From: Clostridiaceae bacterium
GTDB taxonomy: Bacteria; Bacillota; Clostridia; DSM-8532
Assembly: GCA_025361665.1 (NCBI GenBank)
Contig: JANYKF010000261.1
Coordinates: 1 to 12,877 of the forward strand
DNA: 12,877 nucleotides
Direction: 5' to 3'
The notes beneath the pieces are model-generated. The model searched no databases. It had not been told where the DNA came from and worked only from the letters and a program-made list of their open reading frames with translations. The stretch's first letter is position 1. Each line of letters starts with the position of its first letter. Positions 1-6,635 of the stretch are shown here, in pieces. A program made the translations under genes and the position numbers.

Positions 1-1008
1 GGCATCATCATGTCTGGTCTGGTTTCCATCGCGGCAGGCCTCATCGTCAACGCCTTTGGTCCGGAGAAGATTGAAAAGGTCCTGCCCCCGACAGTTACAG
101 GCAGCATCGCAATCGTCATCGGCATCTCGCTCGCGGGGTACGCAATCAGCAGCGCAGCTGGAAGCGGAGCAACCGGGGATGCTCAAAACAAAGCCTGGGT
201 AATCGCGCTGGTAACCCTGGTTGCGACCATGATTTTTTCCGTTTACCTGAAAGGGGTTTGGGGGCAGCTGCCCATCCTCTTCGGAATCCTGGTCGGTTAC
301 TGCTTGAGTGCTGTTCTCGGAGTCATCGACTTCAAGAATATCTTCGGAACCGAAATCATCACCATACCGCATTTCACCCTTCCGACGCCCAGCTGGACGG
401 CGGTCCTTGCGATCATGCCCATCGCGATCGCGACAATCCCGGAGTCCACGGCACACATCTATCAGTTGGACATCTATGTCGACCATCTCGCGCAGCAGAA
501 AGGGAAAAAGCCATATGGCATCAGGAACCGCCTGGGTTCGAATCTCATTGGAGACGGACTCGGCGATATCGTTTCCTCCCTGTTCGGGGGCCCCGCCGGC
601 ACGAACTACGGCGAGAACATCAGCACGATGGCCATCACCCGCAACTTTTCCGTCCCGGTTCTCGGCTGCGCGGCCATCATTACCATGCTGATCGCCTTCC
701 TGGCACCGTTGTCGGCGGCGGTCAACTCCATCCCCGGGTCCGTGCTTGGCGGCATGAGCGTGTATCTGTTCGGTGTCATCGGCGCCCAGGGTATCGCCAT
801 CATGATCAACCGCAAAGTGGACCTTTTTGATGCGAGAAACCTTGCCGTCATTGCATCCATCCTGGTCATTGGCCTTGGCGGCAACTACGCATTCCCCGGC
901 GGCATGATTCCCTTCTTTGGCGCACAATTGCCGGCCATCGCTACAGCCGCACTGTTTGGAATCCTGCTCAATCTGGTTCTCGGCATCGGACGCAAGACCG
1001 AAAGCTGA
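1..1008 (+). CDS. NCS2-family uracil/xanthine-type permease (5' truncated)
   Basis: This is an integral inner-membrane nucleobase transporter of the NCS2 (UraA/xanthine permease) family, probably proton-coupled. The reading frame is open from base 1 (Gly-Ile-Ile precedes the first Met at 10), so the gene starts outside the window. About 335 residues of a family usually over 400 are present. The protein is a run of hydrophobic helices rich in Gly and Ala. Two family signatures are visible. One is the IPESTAH motif, whose Glu (442-444) and His (454-456) have the i/i+4 spacing of the substrate-binding Glu and His of UraA. The other is GGPAGTNYGEN, with a Glu at 613-615 matching the second conserved binding Glu. 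Whether it carries uracil, xanthine or another base cannot be decided. It ends 29 bases before a strong hairpin and converges on the flavoprotein gene. Confidence 0.9.
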   Translation, partial: GIIMSGLVSIAAGLIVNAFGPEKIEKVLPPTVTGSIAIVIGISLAGYAISSAAGSGATGDAQNKAWVIALVTLVATMIFSVYLKGVWGQLPILFGILVGYCLSAVLGVIDFKNIFGTEIITIPHFTLPTPSWTAVLAIMPIAIATIPESTAHIYQLDIYVDHLAQQKGKKPYGIRNRLGSNLIGDGLGDIVSSLFGGPAGTNYGENISTMAITRNFSVPVLGCAAIITMLIAFLAPLSAAVNSIPGSVLGGMSVYLFGVIGAQGIAIMINRKVDLFDARNLAVIASILVIGLGGNYAFPGGMIPFFGAQLPAIATAALFGILLNLVLGIGRKTES

Positions 1009-1037
1009 TTCAATGGGATTCATGTAAAACGGCATAT

Positions 1038-1079
1038 GCCAGAACAGGACTGTCTCGAAAGAGACAGTCCTGTTCTGGC
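1038..1079. terminator. Perfect 19-bp hairpin with GAAA loop between convergent genes
   Basis: Bases 1038-1056 pair perfectly with 1061-1079 around the four-base loop GAAA, a GNRA tetraloop when read on the + strand. It lies 29 bases after the permease stop and 10 bases beyond the stop of the oppositely directed flavoprotein gene, so it probably ends or protects both transcripts. The + strand has no T-run directly after the stem. On the - strand only a weak TTTT follows several bases past it. It could therefore be a bidirectional but imperfect intrinsic terminator, or an RNA 3'-end stabiliser. Confidence 0.75.
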
Positions 1080-1089
1080 CTGTACGGAA

Positions 1090-2013
1090 CTATCGCTTTT
1101 CTTTGGAGCGCTTGTCATTGATGATCTGCATGTGCTCTTCCGTGATCATCGTGACCCCATTTGCCTTCGCCCAGTCCACACAGCCCTTCAAGGCTGTCGA
1201 AAGGAAAATCCTCGGCACTTTCATCAATCGGGCGCAGGCTTCATCCGTGAACTTTACGGTATCATCCGCCCTGTCAGCCGCATAGCGGACGGCATGAATG
1301 TCCAGGGTACGCCTTGGGAGCGGGAATGCGATCGGACGACGAAACCGGCTCAACCAGAAATTCATGTTGTCGCGGAATCCGTAATCCACGGGGACACGGG
1401 GAAAGCCGCCCGGCTTCACCCCATTGATGATGGCGTCATACTGGCGTTCCTTCATCAGGATCTTGTCCACCCTCAGGATGAAGTGCGCTCCGAATTTGCT
1501 GGTGATGCCGTTGAAGTCGTGATAAGGCGGCTCGTAGCCATCCAGTTGGCCGGGCTTATCGTCCATCGCATGGTCCAGTTCTCTCATCCAGGTGCATTCG
1601 AAAACCTGAAAGGCTTCTTTGACCACTTTGGGGAACACTTCCCCCGGATGTTCACGGCTCATCAACCCGTCTGCCGGTGTGAAGAGGCAGCTCTTCATTT
1701 TTTCCTCGGGCGTGTCGCCGGGGAAACCGAGCCGGACGCATTCCTTGAAGTATTTATGGTTGTCCGGGATGAAACTCAGGGAGCAGCGCGGATGGACCAG
1801 CAGGTTCTGTGATGTGTTCGAAGAGTTTCGGGAACACAGCAGCATGGCATAGTAGTCCTTGCCAGCTACATAATAAGGGAACACGAGGGAGTAGGGGCCG
1901 AATGACGTGCTTCCGTCTTCGCATTGTGTTCCGATGACCACAGTGGGCATCGGGAAGAAGCTGGATGTCTGGTAGAAGTTGTCCACGATGCGCAAGTCCT
2001 TGAATTCTTCCAT
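1090..2013 (-). CDS. Flavin-reductase-fold protein with C-terminal PCP_red-like domain
   Basis: This is a predicted cytoplasmic flavoprotein of 307 residues. Residues about 15-230 resemble the FMN-binding split-barrel flavin reductase family. They include a PMPTVVIGT strand, a hydrophobic FGPYSLVFPY segment and a CSRNSSNTSQN segment at the position where the family binds flavin phosphate. Residues about 253-307 resemble the small PCP_red domain known from the C-terminus of light-independent protochlorophyllide reductase subunit B: an FTDEA start, a KVP step, a helix ending in WAKANG, then MITEEHM. No photosynthesis gene is nearby, so the domain is probably a general fold here and not a sign of chlorophyll synthesis. 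The start at 2013 is supported by AGGAGG (2021-2026 on the + strand) seven bases upstream. It is transcribed divergently from the cupin gene. The substrate is unknown. Confidence 0.8.
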   Translation of the reverse strand: MEEFKDLRIVDNFYQTSSFFPMPTVVIGTQCEDGSTSFGPYSLVFPYYVAGKDYYAMLLCSRNSSNTSQNLLVHPRCSLSFIPDNHKYFKECVRLGFPGDTPEEKMKSCLFTPADGLMSREHPGEVFPKVVKEAFQVFECTWMRELDHAMDDKPGQLDGYEPPYHDFNGITSKFGAHFILRVDKILMKERQYDAIINGVKPGGFPRVPVDYGFRDNMNFWLSRFRRPIAFPLPRRTLDIHAVRYAADRADDTVKFTDEACARLMKVPRIFLSTALKGCVDWAKANGVTMITEEHMQIINDKRSKEKR

Positions 2014-2033
2014 GTTTGTTCCTCCTGTATGGT

Positions 2034-2045
2034 CGGCTTGAGCCG
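2034..2045 (-). promoter_or_regulatory. Small hairpin in the leader of the flavoprotein gene
   Basis: CGGC (2034-2037) and GCCG (2042-2045) flank four bases, just upstream of the AGGAGG of the minus-strand flavoprotein gene. The structure is short and could equally be an operator half-pair. A second imperfect dyad, GGGTT at 2074-2078 and AACCC at 2086-2090, lies farther into the same 177-bp divergent gap. Both are reported as visible symmetry only. Confidence 0.3.
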
Positions 2046-2130
2046 CATTTGCATTAGCCCTTGGTGGTAAAGTGAAAATCTTGGGGTTTTCATAGAACCC
2101 GGTATTGTCATGGAAGGCCTGATGTCTTCA

Positions 2131-2139
2131 TGGTACAAT
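2131..2139 (+). promoter_or_regulatory. Extended -10 promoter for the cupin gene
   Basis: TGGTACAAT is an extended -10 (TGn followed by a TATAAT-like hexamer with one mismatch). No good -35 lies at standard spacing: TTGTCA at 2105-2110 is 23 bases away, and the bases at 17-bp spacing match poorly. An extended -10 can act without a strong -35. Transcription would start near 2146, giving a leader of about 45 bases before the ATG at 2191. This also makes an ATG at 2110 impossible as a start for this transcript. Confidence 0.55.
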
Positions 2140-2190
2140 GTTCCAAAAGGAAAAGATGCAGAGAAAGAGGATTGCGGGAGGGGTGGGAAC

Positions 2191-2529
2191 ATGATCAGGA
2201 TAAACCGATTTGACAGGGCTCAGGCCGAACCGGCGCACAATGGAACGATTCTCGGGATGAAGGCTTTTTCCTCCGGAATGAACGAGCCGTTTTTCCATTT
2301 TTACGGGCATCTGGAAACCAACGGCATCATGGATGGCAACCGCAAAGGGCATGCCCACCCGACTGCGGAGATCTACATCATGATGGCTGGGGAAGGATTT
2401 GTCATCATCAATGATGAGGAGGCTCCGGTCAAGGCGGGCGATGTCATTGAAATCCCCCGGAATGCCTCGCACACGATGGAAAACCGCAGCGGACACCCCC
2501 TTACCTGGCTGGCCATCTGGTGGTCCTGA
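2191..2529 (+). CDS. Small single-domain metal-binding cupin protein
   Basis: This is a 112-residue cytoplasmic protein with a single cupin barrel. Motif 1 reads GHAHPTAEIYIMMAGEG and supplies His54, His56 and Glu60. Motif 2, GDVIEIPRNASHTMEN, supplies His94. The standard four metal ligands are therefore all present and the protein very likely binds a divalent metal. Such small cupins are sugar or organic-acid isomerases, dioxygenases or ligand-sensing proteins, and the sequence does not say which. I chose the ATG at 2191 because GGGAGGGG (2176-2183) sits seven bases upstream. The in-frame ATG at 2110 lies before the predicted promoter -10 and has no ribosome binding site. It is divergent from the flavoprotein gene and shares its 177-bp control region, which suggests joint regulation. 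Confidence 0.85.
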   Translation: MIRINRFDRAQAEPAHNGTILGMKAFSSGMNEPFFHFYGHLETNGIMDGNRKGHAHPTAEIYIMMAGEGFVIINDEEAPVKAGDVIEIPRNASHTMENRSGHPLTWLAIWWS

Positions 2530-2534
2530 CATGC

Positions 2535-2710
2535 GCCGCATCCGGAACCTTCTCACGCCGTGTCCGAAACCTTCTCACGCCGTGTCCGGAACCTTCTTAC
2601 GCCGTATCCGGAGCCTGCTCACGATGGTTCGGGAACCTTCTCACGCCGTGTCCGAAACCTTCTTACGCCGTGTCCGGAACCTTCTCACACTGTTTCGGGA
2701 ACTTTCTGTT
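2535..2710. repeat. Array of eight 22-bp tandem repeats
   Basis: Eight contiguous 22-base units start at 2535, 2557, 2579, 2601, 2623, 2645, 2667 and 2689, with no spacers. The consensus begins GCCGTGTCCGGAACC and ends TTCTCAC. Units 2, 3, 6 and 7 are nearly identical. Units 4 and 5 have drifted, and unit 8 is the most diverged, sharing TTCGGGAAC with unit 5. The array fills the gap between the cupin stop (2529) and the convergent MFS gene, and its last 26 bases lie inside the end of that gene. A 22-bp period is close to two DNA helical turns, so equivalent bases lie on nearly the same face. CGTG and CACG in neighbouring positions could form weak hairpins. It is not CRISPR. Confidence 0.9.
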
Positions 2711-3974
2711 CCTGATCTGCTTTTGCGCGTTCCTGAACAACGGCTCCAACCTGCCGGATGCTGAAGGAGAAGGCCAAGCCCAGCAGCGCGATGACGGAAC
2801 AGCTGATGAAAAGGGGAACATAGCCGATTGTATCGCTGATGAAACCGGCTATGTAACTGGCAAACGTCCCCGGCAGCGTGACAATGCTGGAAAGAACCAG
2901 GCAGATGGATCGGGATTCCGGTCGGGCGGCCTGAACCGTGTAGAGGTAATAGCAGGTCCAGACTCCCCCGCTGATCCCGCCCAGAAACATGACGGAAATC
3001 AGGACGAACATCGGATTTCCTCCAATCATCAGGGCCAGCAGGGGCAATAAGCCGACGAGAACAAAATTGCCGGCTGCCAGCTTCAGGCCCGTGACACAGC
3101 CCAGCCGGTCGCAGACCTGCCCCCAGAGCCACCCGCCGATTGGAACGCCGATCAGCTGGAGGAGAATGAGGTTGGCCGACCGGCCACCCGTGATGCCCAA
3201 TGACTCGCTTGCAAAAAGGATGATGAAGGGCATGCACATGGATGAAAACATAAGGATCAATTGCAGGAACATGACACGTGTTACATCTTTTTCAACGGAA
3301 AAATACCGGGGCAGTTTCTTGTAATATCCAATCCAATCCACTTTTCCCGTTTGATAGGGCTGCTCGGAATTCTCAGTGAAAGCCATCATGAAACAGGAAA
3401 GGGTCAGCAGCAGGCCGCCAAGCAGGAAAATCCATCCGAAGGCAATCCGCATGTCCAATGCCGGGGTTCGCAGGAATACATTGATGAGTGCCCCTGCGCC
3501 AATGGAGGCCATGCCGCCCAGAAGCATCTGCGTGCCGAGAAGGCGTCCGTGCCAATCCTCGTCCACCGTATTTGCCAGCACTTCCGACCAGGGCGGGACA
3601 AGCAGCCCATCCGAGGCCCACAGGATGGAATAGGACAAGATCAGTGAAAACAGGGCAATCGCATCCTGACCGGTGAAAAGGAATATGGCCGGAATCAGGG
3701 TCAAGGGCCGGCACAAGAACATGATCAGCGTGGAAAACCGCGCATGGTTCCTGATGTGCGGGACAAATGGCCCGATGACAATGCGGCTGAACACCATGAG
3801 GAAGGAACCCAGCGTGATGGTCAGGCCAACCATCTGCTTGCTGTGCGTCATCATGTCGATGAAAACGGGAATTACCGTGGAAGAGCTGAAAAACCCGAGT
3901 CCGCCCATGAAAAAGGCTCCCTCGAGCATCATGAAGACATAATTCCGCTTGAATCTGTCCGATTTTCTCTGCAT
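2685..3974 (-). CDS. Major facilitator superfamily transporter
   Basis: This is an integral membrane transporter of 429 residues, the usual MFS length, with about 12 hydrophobic helices in two halves and a charged central loop around residues 205-235 (ENSEQPYQTGKVDW). A recognisable MFS loop motif, GGWLWGQVCDRLG, lies at the start of the second half, where the family carries G-x-x-x-D-R-x-G. It probably moves a small organic solute by a proton- or ion-coupled mechanism, but the substrate cannot be inferred. The start at 3974 is supported by a purine-rich site (GGGGAGAAGAAGG) directly upstream. Its final codons and stop lie in units 7 and 8 of the 22-bp repeat array, so the C-terminal tail (KVPETV) may have been reshaped by repeat growth. 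No convincing minus-strand promoter was found. Confidence 0.88.
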   Translation of the reverse strand: MQRKSDRFKRNYVFMMLEGAFFMGGLGFFSSSTVIPVFIDMMTHSKQMVGLTITLGSFLMVFSRIVIGPFVPHIRNHARFSTLIMFLCRPLTLIPAIFLFTGQDAIALFSLILSYSILWASDGLLVPPWSEVLANTVDEDWHGRLLGTQMLLGGMASIGAGALINVFLRTPALDMRIAFGWIFLLGGLLLTLSCFMMAFTENSEQPYQTGKVDWIGYYKKLPRYFSVEKDVTRVMFLQLILMFSSMCMPFIILFASESLGITGGRSANLILLQLIGVPIGGWLWGQVCDRLGCVTGLKLAAGNFVLVGLLPLLALMIGGNPMFVLISVMFLGGISGGVWTCYYLYTVQAARPESRSICLVLSSIVTLPGTFASYIAGFISDTIGYVPLFISCSVIALLGLAFSFSIRQVGAVVQERAKADQEQKVPETV

Positions 3975-4062
3975 GCGCCTTCTTCTCCCCGATGAACGGA
4001 TTATGAAAGGTTCGTCGTGTGGCCGCCTGAAAAAGCCAATCGCCGCATATGATTCATCACAA

Positions 4063-4092
4063 TTGGTTTTTGGATCGTAACCATGATATCAT
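4063..4092 (+). promoter_or_regulatory. Extended -10 promoter upstream of the small broken gene
   Basis: TGATATCAT at 4084-4092 is an extended -10 with a 5/6 hexamer. TTGGTT at 4063-4068 lies 18 bases before the hexamer as a weak -35. The core ATGATATCAT (4083-4092) is a perfect 10-bp palindrome, so it could also be a regulator site. Transcription would begin near 4099, 34 bases before the ATG at 4133 with its AGGAGG. The region is divergent from the MFS gene. Confidence 0.5.
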
Positions 4093-4132
4093 ATCGTCAA
4101 CTTGTGACGGGGATGAAATAGGAGGTGTGATC

Positions 4133-4292
4133 ATGCGTCTGCAAGGCATATTGCGGGCGTGCTGTTTCCAAAATCACCTCTTTGCCGGATGAAAGGGAGG
4201 TAAGGTTTGACCAGCAGACCAAAGAAGGACCCGTCAGGTTTACGGTCGACGGTCTTGACCTCTTTCGCATGCTGGCCATTGAGTGGCAATGA
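4133..4292 (+). pseudogene. Small gene apparently broken by a one-base frameshift
   Basis: An ATG at 4133 has AGGAGG (4120-4125) seven bases upstream and a promoter-like element before that, but its frame stops after 19 residues (TGA at 4190-4192). The +1 frame stays open to TGA at 4290-4292 and reads like normal coding sequence (for example DEREVRFDQQTKEG and then FTVDGLDLFRMLAIEWQ). Removing one A from the AAAA run at 4170-4173 would join the two into a single 52-residue protein. I do not recognise the product. It may be a recent frameshift, a sequencing error, a +1 frameshifting site, or chance. The 411-bp gap 3975-4385 otherwise holds only promoter-like elements. Confidence 0.4.
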
Positions 4293-4303
4293 TGGCGGAC
4301 AGG

Positions 4304-4312
4304 TGCTAAAAT
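4304..4312 (+). promoter_or_regulatory. Extended -10 promoter for homoserine dehydrogenase
   Basis: TGCTAAAAT is an extended -10 with a 5/6 hexamer (TAAAAT). The -35 position is weak: TGGCAA at 4284-4289 has 17-bp spacing, while the better TTGAGT at 4279-4284 is 22 bases away. Transcription would start near 4319, giving a leader of about 67 bases. That leader carries a short CCCC/GGGG dyad around 4338-4354, with no recognisable riboswitch, T-box or Thr/Met-rich leader peptide. Confidence 0.5.
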
Positions 4313-4385
4313 GGTTTTACGCGGGTGTCGCAAGCATCCCCTCATTGCATGGGGCCGTGAAGGGAAATGAAGAAGGAGTCAGACG

Positions 4386-5687
4386 ATGAAGAACCGGTTG
4401 GTGAACATCGGCATCATAGGGTTGGGCACTGTGGGAAGCGGGGTCGCGCGGGTTCTCCTCGAACAGGGAGAACTGCTGAAGGCGCGCACTACGCTCACAT
4501 TCCGCCTGAAGACCATTTCCGAACTGGACTGGATCAAGGAACGGAATCTGGACCTCACGGGCGTGATCTGCACCTCGAAGGTGGAGGATGTCCTGGAGGA
4601 TCCCGAGATCAACATCGTCGTGGAGACGATCGGCGGGTATGAACCGGCGTTCAGTTTCATCAGCAGGGCGCTGCGCAACCGCAAACATGTGGTGACGGCC
4701 AACAAGGCGCTGATTGCCACCAGGGGAAAGGAACTGTTCCGCATCGCCCAGGAAAACGGCGTGGACCTGATGTTCGAGGCCAGCGTCGGAGGCGGCATCC
4801 CCATCATCAAGAGCCTTCGGGAAGGGCTGATTGCCAACCGCATCGAAAGCATGTTCGGCATTCTGAACGGAACGTGCAACTACATCCTGACCAAGATGCA
4901 CCAGGAGGGACTTGAATTTGCGGAAGCGCTGAAAGGCGCTCAGGAAAAAGGTTTCGCGGAAGCAAACCCGACGCTGGACATCAGCGGCGGAGATACCGCG
5001 CACAAGCTGACCATCCTGGCATCCCTCGCTTCCAACAGCCTGGTGCCCTTCGACAAAATCTATGTGGAAGGCATCACGGCCATCTCCAGGCAGGATATCG
5101 ATTTTGCGAAGTCCTTCGGATTCACCATCAAACTGCTGGCCATATACCGGGCCGTCAAGGGCGGACTGGATCTCAGGGTGCATCCGACCCTCGTCAGCAA
5201 TTCGCACCTGCTTTCCGCCGTCAGCAACGAGCTCAACGCCATATTCGTCCAGGGCGATTTTGTCGGAAGCACCATGTTCTACGGCCCCGGTGCGGGAGAA
5301 CGGCCAACGGCCAGCGCCATCGTCGGGGACATCGTGGATCTTTCCAGGGACCTGATGCTGCAGGAAGGCGAGAAATACTGCAACCGCAGCATCAGCCTCG
5401 TGGAGCATTCGGATCTTGTTCCGATCGGGGAGGTTGCCAACCGGTTCTATCTCCGCTTCCTGACGGTGGACAGGCCCGGCGTGCTGTCCCTGATCTCCGG
5501 CGTGCTGGCGGAACATGGCATCTCCATCGCTTCCATGGTGCAGCTCGAAACCCAGGAAAAGGACAGCTGCATCCCCATTGTGCTTCTGACGCACGAGGCA
5601 TCGGAAAAAGCGATGGCGGATGCGCTCGAAAAGATCATGCGGTTTGATTTCGTAAAGGACGACCATATCCGGCTGCGGATATTCTAG
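4386..5687 (+). CDS. hom: Homoserine dehydrogenase with C-terminal ACT domain
   Basis: This cytoplasmic enzyme (EC 1.1.1.3) reduces aspartate semialdehyde to homoserine with NAD(P)H, the branch step to threonine and methionine. Its length, 433 residues, is normal for a monofunctional bacterial enzyme. The N-terminal Rossmann fold carries GIIGLGTVGSG (residues about 8-18). TANKALIA holds Lys107, GILNGTCNYIL is a conserved substrate-domain segment, and NPTLDISGGDTAHKL holds Lys207, matching the two conserved lysines of the family. FYGPGAGERPTASA follows. Residues about 355-433 form an ACT domain (VDRPGVLSLISGVLAEHGIS), which in this family senses threonine for feedback inhibition. The ATG at 4386 is preceded by AAGGAG (4373-4378). 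It appears to be a single-gene unit, with the next gene 123 bases away behind a structured gap. Confidence 0.97.
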   Translation: MKNRLVNIGIIGLGTVGSGVARVLLEQGELLKARTTLTFRLKTISELDWIKERNLDLTGVICTSKVEDVLEDPEINIVVETIGGYEPAFSFISRALRNRKHVVTANKALIATRGKELFRIAQENGVDLMFEASVGGGIPIIKSLREGLIANRIESMFGILNGTCNYILTKMHQEGLEFAEALKGAQEKGFAEANPTLDISGGDTAHKLTILASLASNSLVPFDKIYVEGITAISRQDIDFAKSFGFTIKLLAIYRAVKGGLDLRVHPTLVSNSHLLSAVSNELNAIFVQGDFVGSTMFYGPGAGERPTASAIVGDIVDLSRDLMLQEGEKYCNRSISLVEHSDLVPIGEVANRFYLRFLTVDRPGVLSLISGVLAEHGISIASMVQLETQEKDSCIPIVLLTHEASEKAMADALEKIMRFDFVKDDHIRLRIF

Positions 5688-5699
5688 ACAGACCATAGA

Positions 5700-5716
5700 T
5701 GCTTCGCGGCGAATCA
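5700..5716. promoter_or_regulatory. 17-bp dyad, TTCGC-G-GCGAA core
   Basis: TTCGC (5703-5707) and GCGAA (5709-5713) are perfectly inverted around one G. Outer TG and CA also match, with one mismatched pair on each side. It begins 12 bases after the hom stop. Its size and TG...CA ends resemble the operators of helix-turn-helix regulators such as the LacI family, although its odd-numbered centre differs from the usual CG centre. No T-run follows, so it is not a standard terminator. Confidence 0.4.
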
Positions 5717-5727
5717 CCAGGAAGCGA

Positions 5728-5781
5728 CTATAAATGCGTCTTGGCTTTATGGTTTCCGTCATTGATTCGACGCATTTATAG
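5728..5781. promoter_or_regulatory. Perfect 13-bp inverted repeat spaced by 28 bases
   Basis: CTATAAATGCGTC (5728-5740) is repeated in perfect inverted form at 5769-5781. Arm centres are 41 bases apart, close to four helical turns, so two regulator dimers or a DNA loop could bind on one face. As RNA it would form a 13-bp stem with a 28-base loop. The arms contain TATAAA and TTTATA/TATAGG, possible -10 elements, but no good -35 fits. It is likely the control region of the SDR-radical enzyme cluster. Confidence 0.6.
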
Positions 5782-5791
5782 GGTAGTACCC
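5781..5791. promoter_or_regulatory. 11-bp palindrome just before the SDR ribosome binding site
   Basis: GGGTA and TACCC are inverted around a single G, directly adjoining the right arm of the 13-bp repeat and five bases before the AAGGAGG (5796-5802) of the SDR gene. This position suits an operator that blocks transcription, or a small leader structure. It is short enough to be chance alone, and it gains weight only from its neighbours. Confidence 0.35.
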
Positions 5792-5810
5792 GGACAAGGA
5801 GGCAAACATC

Positions 5811-6635
5811 ATGGAACGGAATCCTGCAGAATGCAATGAAAAGCCCAGGCGCACGGCTATTGTCACGGGTGGCACGCGGGGCATGGGACTTGCGATAACC
5901 CGGCTGCTCGCACAGAAAGGCATGTCGGTTCTTGCCGTCTACAGATCCCGTCAGGAGGAAGCGGAAGCGGCCGCCCGCAGGTTTCTGGAGGAAAAGCTCG
6001 ATGTCACCGTATTCAAAGCGGATGTCGGATTCAAGGCCGAAGCGGAGAAAGCCGCTGCTTTCGCCTTCGCGCGCTGGGGACACATCGATGTCCTTGTGAA
6101 CAATGCCGGGGTTTTCGATTTCTGCTTTCTGGAAGAAATGACCGAAGAGTTCTTCGACGATATGTACAGAACCAATCTCAAGAGCATGATTTACATGACG
6201 CAGGCTGTTCTCCCGCATATGAAGAACGGTCATTGGGGAAGGATTGTGAACGCTACGTCCATATCCGGATCCCTGGCCGATGTTGGGCTTGTTGCCTATG
6301 CCTGTTCCAAAGCCGGTGTCAACCTGCTGACGAAAGTCAGCGCCGGCGAATTGGCTCCCTATGGGATCACCGTCAATGCCTATGCTCCCGGGATCATTCA
6401 TACGGATATGACCGATCCGATGATCCGGGAGCGTGGAGATGCCCAGCTGCGGCAGATTCCAGCCGGTTATTTCGGAAAACCGGAGGAGGCTGCCAACCTG
6501 GTCGGGTTCCTTTGTTCGGAGGAAGCCGCCTATATCACAGGTGAAATCATCGGCGTGGACGGCGGGATGATGAAGGTGCAGAATCCTGGCAGGGCGTATG
6601 ATTTTGTTCGGAAAGCGGAAAGAGGCAAGTCTTGA
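5811..6635 (+). CDS. SDR-family NAD(P)-dependent oxidoreductase
   Basis: This is a classical short-chain dehydrogenase/reductase of 274 residues, cytoplasmic, interconverting an alcohol and a carbonyl. The cofactor motif TGGTRGMG lies at residues 19-26 and NNAG at 97-100. The catalytic tetrad is complete: Asn122, Ser150, Tyr163 and Lys167 (YACSK). Arg23 in the glycine loop and Arg46 or so after the second strand (VYRSRQ) favour NADP(H). The fold is FabG-like, but the location makes a specific catabolic role more likely than fatty acid synthesis. A basic tail of about 20 residues follows the usual VDGG end. AAGGAGG at 5796-5802 fixes the start. Its stop overlaps the TTG start of the activase, so the two are translationally coupled, and it probably acts on the substrate or product of the downstream radical enzyme. 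Confidence 0.92.
   Translation: MERNPAECNEKPRRTAIVTGGTRGMGLAITRLLAQKGMSVLAVYRSRQEEAEAAARRFLEEKLDVTVFKADVGFKAEAEKAAAFAFARWGHIDVLVNNAGVFDFCFLEEMTEEFFDDMYRTNLKSMIYMTQAVLPHMKNGHWGRIVNATSISGSLADVGLVAYACSKAGVNLLTKVSAGELAPYGITVNAYAPGIIHTDMTDPMIRERGDAQLRQIPAGYFGKPEEAANLVGFLCSEEAAYITGEIIGVDGGMMKVQNPGRAYDFVRKAERGKS

Noticed and set aside
2110..2190. ATG at 2110 as the cupin start
   Set aside because: It precedes the extended -10 at 2131-2139, has no ribosome binding site, and adds 27 unconserved-looking residues. The ATG at 2191 has GGGAGGGG at ideal distance.
2535..2710. CRISPR array
   Set aside because: Units are directly adjacent with no unique spacers, only 22 bases long, and no cas genes are present.
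2520..3050. Repeat-containing open frame of 176 residues on the + strand
   Set aside because: It is open only because the repeat unit lacks stops. The rest is antisense to the MFS gene, and no start signal is present.
4319..4385. Riboswitch, T-box or threonine/methionine attenuator before hom
   Set aside because: The leader is short, with no Thr/Ile/Met-rich peptide, no T-box sequence and no terminator with a T-run that I could find.
5728..5781. Terminal inverted repeats of a tiny mobile element
   Set aside because: Only 28 bases lie between the arms, and I see no flanking target duplication. A regulatory role fits the position better.
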